A stretch of DNA of 9,035 nucleotides from JAENVU01 sp031430375 (GTDB taxonomy: Bacteria; Actinomycetota; Acidimicrobiia; IMCC26256; JAENVU01), in NCBI GenBank assembly GCA_031430375.1, contig JANPBJ010000249.1, positions 1 to 9,035 of the forward strand, given 5' to 3'. This document shows positions 1-5,536 of the stretch, one piece after another. The notes beneath the pieces were generated by a model. The model saw only the letters and a list, made by a program, of their open reading frames with translations. It had not been told where the DNA came from and made no database searches. Each line of letters starts with the position of its first letter. Position 1 is the first letter of the stretch. Made by a program: the position numbers and the translations under genes.

Positions 1-1589
1 CCGGCAACGAGGTCGACCTCGAGTTCGCCGACTTCGCCGCCTACTTCGCCGACCAAGCCGAGGTTGGAGTCATCGCGTGTTACATCGAAGGCTTCAAGGA
101 CGGCCGCACGCTCATGCTCGCCGCCGATCACGCGGCCAAGCTCCAGAAACCCATCGTGATGGTGAAGGTGGGCCGCACCGACGAGGGCGCGTCGATGGCC
201 CAAAGCCACACGGGCCATCTCACCGGATCCGACGCGATCACGTCCGCAGTGTTTCGCCAGTTCGGGATCACGCGTGTCGATGGTCTCGACGAACTGCTCG
301 AAGTGTCCGCCGCCCTCGCGCGCAGCCGACCGGCCCGGATCCCTTCTTGGGCCAAACGCAATCGTGAGCCGGGCGTCTGTGTCTACGCAATCTCTGGGGG
401 CACCGGCGCCCACATCGCCGACATGATCTCTGCGGCCGGCCTCTCACTCCCCGCGCTGACGAAGGCCACTCAAAAGACCCTGCACGACGGCTTGATCCCT
501 GCGTACCTCCGGGTGAGCAACCCGGTTGATTGTGGTGGCCCACCGGTGGCCGATGCGCGCGGCGCCAAGATCCTCGAAGCGATCGTCGCGGATCCGAAGG
601 TCGACATCATCGTGGTGCCAATCACGGGTGCGGTGGCGGCGTTCTCCAAGCCGTTCACCCGCGATCTCGTGGAGGTGGCCAAGACCACCGACAAGCCGAT
701 CTTCGTGGTGTGGGGATCGCCCCCAGGGACGGACGACACCTACTACTTCCGACTCCTCGATGGTGGCCTGCCGGTCTTCCGAACGTTCGGGAACTGCACC
801 GCCGCGCTGCGCGCCTACCGCGACTATTGGCGGTTTGCGGCGCATCACGAATCGCCGTTCCGCACCGCGCCGATGAAGCCGCTCGCCGCGGCGAGCAAGG
901 CGCGGGCGATCATCGAGCAGGCTGCGCCCGGTTCCGCCTTGAGTGAATGGCAGAGCAAGCAGGTACTCGCGGCCTATGGCATCAGGTCGTCACGCGATCA
1001 GCTCTGCACCACGGCCGCGTCGGCAGTCAAAGCCGCGAACGCAATCGGCATGCCCGTGGTCATGAAGATTTCGTCGCCGGACCTCCTGCACAAGAGCGAC
1101 CTCGGTTTGGTCAAGGTCGGGGTGGCCACGGCCAAGGACGTGCGCGCCGCGTACGACGAACTCCTCAAAAAGGCGCGGAAGGCCGGCGGCCCCAAGGTGC
1201 GAATCGACGGCGTCCTCGTGAGTGAACTGGTGAGTGGCGGCGTGGAAACCGTGGTCGGCATCTCCCAGGATGCACTCTTCGGCCCGGTCGTGATGGTCGG
1301 GCTCGGTGGCATCTTCGTGGAGGTGTTGGGCGATGTGACCTTCCGCGTCCCGCCGTTCGATGACGGCCAAGCCGTCGCAATGCTCGACGAACTCACCGGC
1401 GCGAAAATGTTCGACGGTGTGCGCGGTGCGAAGCCTGCCGACCGAGCCGCGTTGGTCGACGTGATCATGAAGGTGCAACGGATGGCCATGGACCTGGCCG
1501 ACATCATCGGCGAACTCGACGTGAACCCTCTCGTCGTACGCCCCCATGGCGCCGTCGTCCTCGACGCCCTGATCGTGAGGAACTCATGA
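1..1589 (+). CDS. NDP-forming acyl-CoA synthetase (acetate--CoA ligase family), 5' partial
   Basis: The frame is open from base 3 and ends at TGA 1587-1589, giving 528 visible residues. Usual single-chain members are about 700 residues, so the N-terminal CoA-binding Rossmann domain lies outside the window. The first ~90 residues are the end of the succinyl-CoA-ligase-like domain. This includes the SHTG motif, whose His (codon 207-209) matches the phospho-carrier His of the family. A second flavodoxin-like domain covers roughly residues 105-290. An ATP-grasp domain follows from about residue 313 (LSEWQSKQVLAAYGI) to the end, with LLHKSDLG (His codon 1089-1091) and a late ELDVNPLVV motif. These enzymes make acyl-CoA from a carboxylate, CoA and ATP, releasing ADP and phosphate through phosphohistidine. 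The acid substrate cannot be read from sequence. This is the first visible gene of the operon and overlaps the crotonase start by four bases. Family assignment is firm; substrate is unknown. Confidence 0.95.
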   Translation, partial: GNEVDLEFADFAAYFADQAEVGVIACYIEGFKDGRTLMLAADHAAKLQKPIVMVKVGRTDEGASMAQSHTGHLTGSDAITSAVFRQFGITRVDGLDELLEVSAALARSRPARIPSWAKRNREPGVCVYAISGGTGAHIADMISAAGLSLPALTKATQKTLHDGLIPAYLRVSNPVDCGGPPVADARGAKILEAIVADPKVDIIVVPITGAVAAFSKPFTRDLVEVAKTTDKPIFVVWGSPPGTDDTYYFRLLDGGLPVFRTFGNCTAALRAYRDYWRFAAHHESPFRTAPMKPLAAASKARAIIEQAAPGSALSEWQSKQVLAAYGIRSSRDQLCTTAASAVKAANAIGMPVVMKISSPDLLHKSDLGLVKVGVATAKDVRAAYDELLKKARKAGGPKVRIDGVLVSELVSGGVETVVGISQDALFGPVVMVGLGGIFVEVLGDVTFRVPPFDDGQAVAMLDELTGAKMFDGVRGAKPADRAALVDVIMKVQRMAMDLADIIGELDVNPLVVRPHGAVVLDALIVRNS

Positions 1590-2425
1590 TGGATGCAGAG
1601 ACCCAGGCCAAAGCCGACGATGAACTCACCTCGGATCTCGTCGATGGGGTGCTGTGGCTCACGATCAACCGACCGGAATCGTCGAACTCGATCCCGTTCT
1701 ACGTGCGTGATCGCCTCATCGAACAGTTCACATCGGCGCACCGCGACCTCGCGGTGCGCTGCATTGTGTTGACCGCGGCCGGGGAGCGTCACTTCTGTAC
1801 CGGCTCGGACCTGCGCGTCCGCCCGCCCGCGGCACCGAAGCCCGCGGGTGCGCCCGACTTCGTGGCCGGGAGCGCGGTCCACATGATGCGGACTGGATTC
1901 CAGCAGCTCATGGAACGGATGCAGGATTGCCAGAAGCCCATCATCGTTGCGCTCAACGGCACCGCGGCCGGCGGTGGCGCGATGCTCACCCTTGCCGCCG
2001 ACCTCGTCATCGCAGCCGATACCGCCAAGATCGTCGACGTCTTCAGCAAGCAGGCGTTGATTCCTGACGGCGGTTTCATGTACCTACTGCCGCGCATCGT
2101 CGGAACGCACAAGGCAGCCGAGATCGTGTTCCTCGGCGATTCGATCTCGGCAACCGAAGCCGCGGCGCTCGGCATCGTGAACCGAGTGGTGCCGGCCGCG
2201 GAACTGCACGCCGCGGCCGAGGAGTGGGCCACACGCATCGCGGCGAAGCCCACCAAGGTGCTCGGCTGGGCCAAGAAGCTGCTGCACGACGCCACCGAGA
2301 TCCCGCGGATCGCCACGTTGGAGAACGAGGCGATGTTCATCGAACTCAACCTCGGCACCGATGACGGCAAGGAGCGGATGGCGGCGATGATGGAAAAGCG
2401 CGACCCCGTCTGGCAGGGCTGGTGA
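1586..2425 (+). CDS. Enoyl-CoA hydratase/isomerase (crotonase) family protein
   Basis: This 279-residue protein has normal crotonase length. The two oxyanion-hole segments are visible: HFCTGSDL (about 69-76) and NGTAAGGGAML (about 124-134). The conserved LIPDGG...LLPRIVG segment covers about 158-173, followed by the usual ATEAAALGIVNRVV segment. By my hand alignment, both glutamates of the classical hydratase are replaced: Met133 stands where GGGCEL has Glu, and Phe153 where the second Glu falls. Asp161 in IPDGG is retained, as in PaaG-like isomerases and some C-C hydrolases. A plain syn-hydration role is therefore doubtful; isomerase, hydrolase or another crotonase reaction is equally likely. 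ATGATG allows a start at 1586 or 1589. GAGG at 1577-1580 serves either, and the second has the more typical spacing. It overlaps the upstream synthetase stop (ATGA) and lies 10 bases before the thiolase-like gene, suggesting translational coupling. Confidence 0.93.
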   Translation: MMDAETQAKADDELTSDLVDGVLWLTINRPESSNSIPFYVRDRLIEQFTSAHRDLAVRCIVLTAAGERHFCTGSDLRVRPPAAPKPAGAPDFVAGSAVHMMRTGFQQLMERMQDCQKPIIVALNGTAAGGGAMLTLAADLVIAADTAKIVDVFSKQALIPDGGFMYLLPRIVGTHKAAEIVFLGDSISATEAAALGIVNRVVPAAELHAAAEEWATRIAAKPTKVLGWAKKLLHDATEIPRIATLENEAMFIELNLGTDDGKERMAAMMEKRDPVWQGW

Positions 2426-2435
2426 ACCCCAACCC

Positions 2436-3590
2436 GTGAACCCATTTCGCGATAGCACCGCAGTGGTCGGCATTGGCCAGACCGCCTACGGCAAGGGACT
2501 CCCCGACTCGGAGTTGTCGCTTGCGTGTCAGGCGATCAGCGCCGCGATCGATGACGCGGGTCTGCAACCAGCCGACGTGGACGGCATCGCGATGTTCTCC
2601 ATGGAGGACGGCCGCGAGGTCGATGTGGCGCGCAACGTGGGACTCGGCGACATCACGTTCTTCTCGCAGGTCGGGTTCGGTGGTGGCGCCGGCTGTGGCG
2701 TGGTGGGCCAAGCTGCCATGGCCGTGGCCACCGGTCAGTGCGAGACGGCAGTTGCCTGGCGAGCCCGAAAGCGCAGCGCGGCGAGCAGTCGCCCGTGGGC
2801 CCAAGTGTCGGATCGAATCAGCGGCCACCATCAGTGGAGCCGACCATTCGGCGTGCTGCGGCCGGTCGACGAGATCGCGATGCTCACCCGCCGAGCGATG
2901 CACGAATACGGCTACACCCGAGATCACCTCGCGAACGTGGCGCTCGCGTTCCGCAAGCATGCGAACCGCAACCCCATCGCCACGATGCACGCCAAGGAAC
3001 TCACCCGCGAGCAGTACATGGATGCGCGGTGGATCTCCGAACCGCTGTGCCTCTTCGACAACTGTTTAGAGACCGACGGCGCGCTCGCGGTCATCATCAC
3101 CAGCGCCGAACGGGCAAGGGATCTGCCCCACCCGCCCGCCTACATCCATTCCTTCGCGCAGAGCATCCCGGCTCAGCATCAGGTGATGACGAACTACTTC
3201 TGTGAAGACCCGCTGCTCGGACCGTCGTGGACGTGCGCACGCCTCCTCTGGGAACGGAGCGACTTTCAGCCGGCCGACGTTCCCGTCGCGCAGTTGTACG
3301 ACGCCTTCAGCCCACTGATTCCGCTCTCCCTCGAGGGCTACGGCTTCTGCGAACGCGGCGAGGGCGGCGAGTTCACCAACGACGGCGCGTTGGAGTGGCC
3401 GCACGGTCGGCTGCCGACGAATACCTCCGGGGGCGGAATGTCCGAGGCGTACGTCCACGGCTTCAACCTCGTGCTCGAGGGCGTACGTCAGATCCGCGGG
3501 ACGTCGGTGAATCAGGTTGAAGACGCACAGTGTTCACTCGTCACCAGTGGCGAAGGCGTCCCCACCTCCGCGATCCTGTTCCGCGCATGA
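2436..3590 (+). CDS. Thiolase-like lipid-transfer protein (SCP-x/Ltp family), probably not a true thiolase
   Basis: The protein has 384 residues, close to steroid-degradation Ltp proteins. It starts at GTG 2436, 10 bases after the crotonase stop; the ribosome binding site is weak (CAGGG near 2414). Thiolase-fold features run in order: AVVGIGQTAYGK (9-20), a GGGAGCG loop (82-88), an LYDAFSPL segment (287-294) and GGGMSEAYVHG (332-342), ending in LVTSGEGVPTSAILF. The loop has Gly83 where thiolases carry the nucleophilic Cys; Cys87 is four residues later. The catalytic His of the GHPxG motif is replaced by Tyr339, and Tyr288 sits in the NEAF-like position. Loss of Cys and His is the signature of Ltp2-type proteins, which act as retro-aldolases on beta-hydroxy-acyl-CoA with a DUF35 partner. 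The next gene encodes exactly such a partner, overlapping by four bases. Aldolase function is inference; a degenerate acyl-transferase is the alternative. Confidence 0.92.
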   Translation: MNPFRDSTAVVGIGQTAYGKGLPDSELSLACQAISAAIDDAGLQPADVDGIAMFSMEDGREVDVARNVGLGDITFFSQVGFGGGAGCGVVGQAAMAVATGQCETAVAWRARKRSAASSRPWAQVSDRISGHHQWSRPFGVLRPVDEIAMLTRRAMHEYGYTRDHLANVALAFRKHANRNPIATMHAKELTREQYMDARWISEPLCLFDNCLETDGALAVIITSAERARDLPHPPAYIHSFAQSIPAQHQVMTNYFCEDPLLGPSWTCARLLWERSDFQPADVPVAQLYDAFSPLIPLSLEGYGFCERGEGGEFTNDGALEWPHGRLPTNTSGGGMSEAYVHGFNLVLEGVRQIRGTSVNQVEDAQCSLVTSGEGVPTSAILFRA

Positions 3591-4039
3591 CCACGAGCGA
3601 GGAAGTGACGTTGCTGCTTCCCGATCTCGACGACGACACCTCGGCTCCGTTCTGGGCCGGAACCGCGCGCGGAGAGTTGCTCGTCCAAGCATGCGGCGCG
3701 TGCGGCGTGTGGCGAATGCCGCCCCGACCGATGTGCCCGCGGTGTCAGTCGATCAGCGTGCGCTGGGTCCCCACCAACGGACGCGCCACCATCTGGTCGT
3801 TCATCGTGGCGCACCCACCGCTGCTCCCGGCCTACGCCGAGCTCGCGCCGTACAACGCGATCGTCGTAGCCCTCGATGAGGATCCATTCATCCGATTCGT
3901 GGGCAACCTCGTCACGAGTGAACACGGCGGGATCAACGAGATCGACCCCGCGACCATCACAATGGGCGAGTCCGTGGGCGTGGTGTTTCAACCCGTGGGC
4001 GATGTTTCACTCCCCCGTTGGGTCCGCGCCGAGACCTAG
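3587..4039 (+). CDS. DUF35 zinc-ribbon/OB-fold protein, likely partner of the preceding Ltp-like protein
   Basis: The ATG at 3587 overlaps the thiolase-like stop (ATGA 3587-3590), giving a 150-residue protein; an in-frame ATG at 3530 would add 19 residues that do not resemble the family. FWAGTARGELLVQACGACG (21-40) is the usual DUF35 entry. Four cysteines (36, 39, 50, 53) form two CxxC knuckles of a rubredoxin-like zinc ribbon. A beta-rich OB-fold follows, with RATIWSFIVAHPP (65-77) and PYNAIVVALDE (88-98) typical of the family. No signal peptide or membrane segment is seen. In studied systems the DUF35 domain of ChsH2 binds Ltp2 and is needed for its aldolase activity; other DUF35 proteins accompany thiolases and HMG-CoA synthase. 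The coupled position supports an obligate complex with the upstream protein. No ribosome binding site is obvious, so translation probably depends on re-initiation. The stop TAG (4037-4039) shares bases with the convergent MarR gene's stop. Confidence 0.92.
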   Translation: MTTSEEVTLLLPDLDDDTSAPFWAGTARGELLVQACGACGVWRMPPRPMCPRCQSISVRWVPTNGRATIWSFIVAHPPLLPAYAELAPYNAIVVALDEDPFIRFVGNLVTSEHGGINEIDPATITMGESVGVVFQPVGDVSLPRWVRAET

Positions 4040-4506
4040 GAGCGGGAGCGTGACTCGCGTGCTCGTTCCAACACCCCGCCGAGCGTGCGGAGGTCTTCCG
4101 CGCTGAGGTGATCGATGATGCTCTCGCGCACCGCGGCCACGTGGGTCGGTGCGGCGATCTTGAGTTTCGCCATTCCATCGTCGGTGAGCACGGCCAACAT
4201 CACTCGGCGATCCTCCGCTGATGGTTCTCGGGTGACAAAGCCCTGTTTCGCGAGTCCGTCGATGCGCCGGGTCAGTCCGCTCGGCGAGAGTCGGAGCCCT
4301 TGGGCAAGGTCGCACATGCGGAGACGATGATCGTCGGCCTCCGAGAGCGACACGAGCACGCCGTACTCCCCTTCCGTGATGCCGTGCGCCCCCACGAGCG
4401 CGTCTTCTTGTTCGGCCTGAAGCTCGAGAATCAACCCCACGAGCTCGCGCCAGGTGTGCTGCTCCTCGGAACTCAGCCAGCGGGTTTCATCAGTTGGTTT
4501 CGCCAT
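4036..4506 (-). CDS. MarR family winged-helix transcriptional regulator
   Basis: The gene reads from ATG (complement of 4504-4506) to TAG (complement of 4036-4038), 156 residues, normal for MarR. A GGTGGGG stretch just upstream is the likely ribosome binding site. The frame stays open upstream to 4923, but that extension lies antisense to yceI and does not look like protein. Predicted helices at 15-40 and 115-150 form the dimer interface. The winged helix-turn-helix covers about 47-111, with recognition helix around LSPSGLTRRIDGLAKQGFV (73-91) and wing AEDRRVMLAVLTDDG (97-111). MarR proteins are usually dimeric repressors released by a small ligand or oxidation. The divergent yceI gene and the inverted repeat between them suggest it represses yceI and possibly itself. 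It has one Cys (Cys65), so a one-cysteine redox switch of OhrR type is possible but unsupported, since OhrR uses an N-terminal Cys. Confidence 0.93.
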   Translation of the reverse strand: MAKPTDETRWLSSEEQHTWRELVGLILELQAEQEDALVGAHGITEGEYGVLVSLSEADDHRLRMCDLAQGLRLSPSGLTRRIDGLAKQGFVTREPSAEDRRVMLAVLTDDGMAKLKIAAPTHVAAVRESIIDHLSAEDLRTLGGVLERARESRSRS

Positions 4507-4544
4507 TGCCCCACCGTAGATCGTCAGGTGATCTCCGTCACAAC

Positions 4545-4573
4545 TATTGCACTGCGAACTTCTTTGTGCAATA
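4545..4573. promoter_or_regulatory. Candidate MarR operator between marR-like and yceI-like genes
   Basis: TATTGCAC (4545-4552) and GTGCAATA (4566-4573) form a perfect 8-base inverted repeat with a 13-base spacer, so arm centres are 21 bases apart, two helical turns. A second dyad, TTTGC (4575-4579)/GCAAA (4587-4591), follows directly. TTGC half-sites are common in MarR operators. The first repeat covers the candidate yceI promoter elements, which suits a repressor. Binding by the adjacent MarR protein is inference. Confidence 0.6.
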
Positions 4574-4575
4574 CT
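4547..4575 (+). promoter_or_regulatory. Candidate sigma-70-type promoter of the yceI-like gene
   Basis: TTGCAC (4547-4552) as -35 and AATACT (4570-4575) as -10 are separated by 17 bases. Matches to consensus are moderate (3 and 4 of 6). Transcription would start near 4582, about 28 bases before the ATG at 4610. The two boxes overlap the two arms of the 8-base inverted repeat. The call rests on spacing, the overlap with the dyad and position before a well-supported gene. Confidence 0.4.
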
Positions 4576-4596
4576 TTGCGCTGCAAGCAAATCCCC

Positions 4597-4603
4597 AAGG
4601 AGG
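4597..4603 (+). promoter_or_regulatory. Strong Shine-Dalgarno deciding the yceI-like start
   Basis: AAGGAGG lies six bases before ATG 4610 and is the best ribosome binding site in the window. It fixes the start at 4610 rather than the in-frame TTG at 4547, which lies in the promoter. Confidence 0.85.
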
Positions 4604-4609
4604 AACACC

Positions 4610-5173
4610 ATGAGCACCCAGACCCTTTCCCCCGACACCCTCGCCGGTCTCACCCCCGGCACCTGGACCGTCGACCCCACCCACTCGACGATTGGCTTCA
4701 CTGCCCGGCACCTGATGATCACCAAGGTGCACGGCCACTTCAACGACTTCGATGGCACCGTGGTCGTCGCGGAGGATCCGCTGGCATCGAACTTCTCGGC
4801 CAGCGTGCGACTCACCTCGATCGATTCCGGGAACGCCGATCGTGACGCCCACCTCCGCAATGCCGACTTCTTCGACGTCGAGCACCACCCCGAGATGACA
4901 CTGCGATCGACCTCAATCCGCACCGCCGGTGATGACTACATCCTCGTGGGCGATCTCACGATCTCGAGTCACACCCGCTCGGTGGAGTTCGATCTGGAGT
5001 TTGACGGAGTCACCGTTGACCCGTTTTCCAACACCAAGGCCGGTTTCACCGCCCGCGCCGACATCAACCGCAGCGACTGGGGCCTCACGTTCAACATGGC
5101 CTTGGAGGCGGGCGGAGTGGTGGTATCAGAAAAGATCCGGATCGACCTCGACATCCAACTCATCAAGAGTTGA
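4610..5173 (+). CDS. YceI family protein (lipocalin-like fold), cytoplasmic form
   Basis: This 187-residue protein has normal YceI length. The N-terminal signature is GTWTVDPTHSTIGFTARHL (17-35), followed by KVHGHFNDFDGTV (39-51), HLRNADFFDVEHHPEM (81-96), the SHTRSVEFDLEFDGV segment (120-134) and the late GFTARADINRSDWGL block (145-159). These are the conserved strands of the beta-barrel that binds polyisoprenoid or other amphiphilic molecules in TT1927b-like proteins. There is no signal peptide, unlike the periplasmic E. coli YceI, so it probably acts in the cytoplasm. Its physiological role is not established for this subgroup; isoprenoid or fatty-amide binding is the family guess. The gene is monocistronic, has a strong Shine-Dalgarno, is divergent from the MarR regulator, and is closed by a hairpin terminator 20 bases after its stop. 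Regulation by that MarR protein is likely from the operator placement. Confidence 0.95.
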   Translation: MSTQTLSPDTLAGLTPGTWTVDPTHSTIGFTARHLMITKVHGHFNDFDGTVVVAEDPLASNFSASVRLTSIDSGNADRDAHLRNADFFDVEHHPEMTLRSTSIRTAGDDYILVGDLTISSHTRSVEFDLEFDGVTVDPFSNTKAGFTARADINRSDWGLTFNMALEAGGVVVSEKIRIDLDIQLIKS

Positions 5174-5192
5174 CGTTCCAAGAGTGACGACG

Positions 5193-5230
5193 ATGAAGGC
5201 CGGCCCCTCGGGGCCGGCCTTCATTTTTTT
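5193..5230 (+). terminator. Rho-independent terminator of the yceI-like gene
   Basis: The arms 5193-5207 (ATGAAGGCCGGCCCC) and 5210-5224 are perfect 15-base complements around a TC centre, so the loop in RNA is probably CTCG or larger. Seven T residues follow (5224-5230). It begins 20 bases after the yceI stop. On the - strand the hairpin is not followed by a T-run, so it should work mainly for + transcripts, though - transcripts from the small gene at 5280-5432 would also run into it. Confidence 0.93.
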
Positions 5231-5279
5231 CGTACTCGACGATCGTCCCGGGGGAGGTCGACCGGAGCGCGATCTGGCG

Positions 5280-5432
5280 CTACGCAGCCTTGCGGGTGGG
5301 GTGATCCTCACGACCCCGGAGGGCACCGAGCGTGCGTTCCCACCGAAGCTGACGCTCGATCCAGCGTCGGGCGTCGCGTTGTGTCGTGCGAGTCGGAAGA
5401 CCGGCGTTGAGTTCGGCCATCGCTGCATTCAT
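5280..5432 (-). CDS. Small basic 50-residue protein, unrecognised, probably real
   Basis: The gene reads from ATG (complement of 5430-5432) to TAG (complement of 5280-5282). I do not recognise the protein. It is rich in Arg, with a likely amphipathic helix in TTQRDARRWIERQLRWERTLGALRG (split as residues 16-40) carrying spaced Trp, Ile, Leu and Arg. There are no Cys residues, signal peptide or membrane segment. Support comes from signals: AGGTGG (complement of 5439-5444) lies six bases before the ATG, and a TTGACA promoter lies correctly upstream. Its third codon positions are about two-thirds G/C, lower than the neighbours but still biased. It sits alone in the 363-base gap between yceI and the MerR gene, divergent from the latter, whose product may control it. 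A small DNA- or RNA-binding or regulatory peptide is possible; no function is claimed. The alternative is a chance ORF downstream of a promoter for an untranslated RNA. Confidence 0.6.
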   Translation of the reverse strand: MNAAMAELNAGLPTRTTQRDARRWIERQLRWERTLGALRGREDHPTRKAA

Positions 5433-5438
5433 GGAAGT

Positions 5439-5444
5439 CCACCT
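5439..5444 (-). promoter_or_regulatory. Ribosome binding site of the 50-residue ORF
   Basis: AGGTGG on the - strand lies six bases before the ATG at 5432. It favours this ATG over the out-of-frame ATG at 5428, which is four bases further on. Confidence 0.55.
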
Positions 5445-5447
5445 AAA

Positions 5448-5483
5448 CTCGGTGCTAGAACACTGAGAGTAAACACTCTCGGT
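5448..5483. promoter_or_regulatory. Candidate MerR-type operator: three CTCGGT/ACTGAG half-sites
   Basis: ACTGAGAGT (5462-5470) and ACTCTCGGT (5475-5483) form an inverted repeat with one mismatch and a four-base centre. CTCGGTG (5448-5454) and CACTGAG (5461-5467) form another with one mismatch and a six-base centre. The CTCGGT copies at 5448 and 5478 are 30 bases apart, about three helical turns. The array covers the -10 box and start region of the - strand promoter, fitting control of the small gene by the adjacent MerR protein. That link is inference. Confidence 0.5.
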
Positions 5484-5497
5484 ATATCTACTGTCAA
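5468..5497 (-). promoter_or_regulatory. Sigma-70-type promoter of the 50-residue ORF
   Basis: On the - strand, a consensus -35 TTGACA (complement of 5492-5497) is followed after 18 bases by -10 TTTACT (complement of 5468-5473, 4 of 6). Transcription would start near 5461, giving a leader of about 29 bases to the ATG at 5432. This is the closest match to a consensus promoter that I see in the window. Confidence 0.6.
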
Positions 5498-5515
5498 GCT
5501 ATATGACGACTGTCA
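5490..5515. promoter_or_regulatory. ACTGTCA direct repeats and a TGAC/GTCA dyad before the MerR gene
   Basis: ACTGTCA occurs at 5490-5496 and 5509-5515, 19 bases apart. TGAC (5504-5507) and GTCA (5512-5515) form a small dyad. CTATAT/TATATG near 5499-5505 could be a -10 for the MerR gene, but I find no good -35 for it. These may be a second regulator site or part of the + strand promoter; the evidence is weak. Confidence 0.25.
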
Positions 5516-5536
5516 CAGCGAACAAAGGGGACGGGG

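Noticed and set aside
998..1882. - strand open frame of 294 codons over the synthetase/crotonase junction
   Set aside because: The + strand encodes well-conserved domains across both genes; this frame shows only low-complexity Thr/Ser/Arg/Pro content.
4507..4923. N-terminal extension of the MarR frame
   Set aside because: It runs antisense through the yceI promoter and coding region, and the MarR family begins at the ATG at 4506.
5126..5428. - strand 100-codon frame starting at the ATG at 5428
   Set aside because: It reads through the terminator hairpin and into yceI antisense. The ATG four bases upstream (5432) in another frame has the proper ribosome binding site spacing and stops before the terminator.
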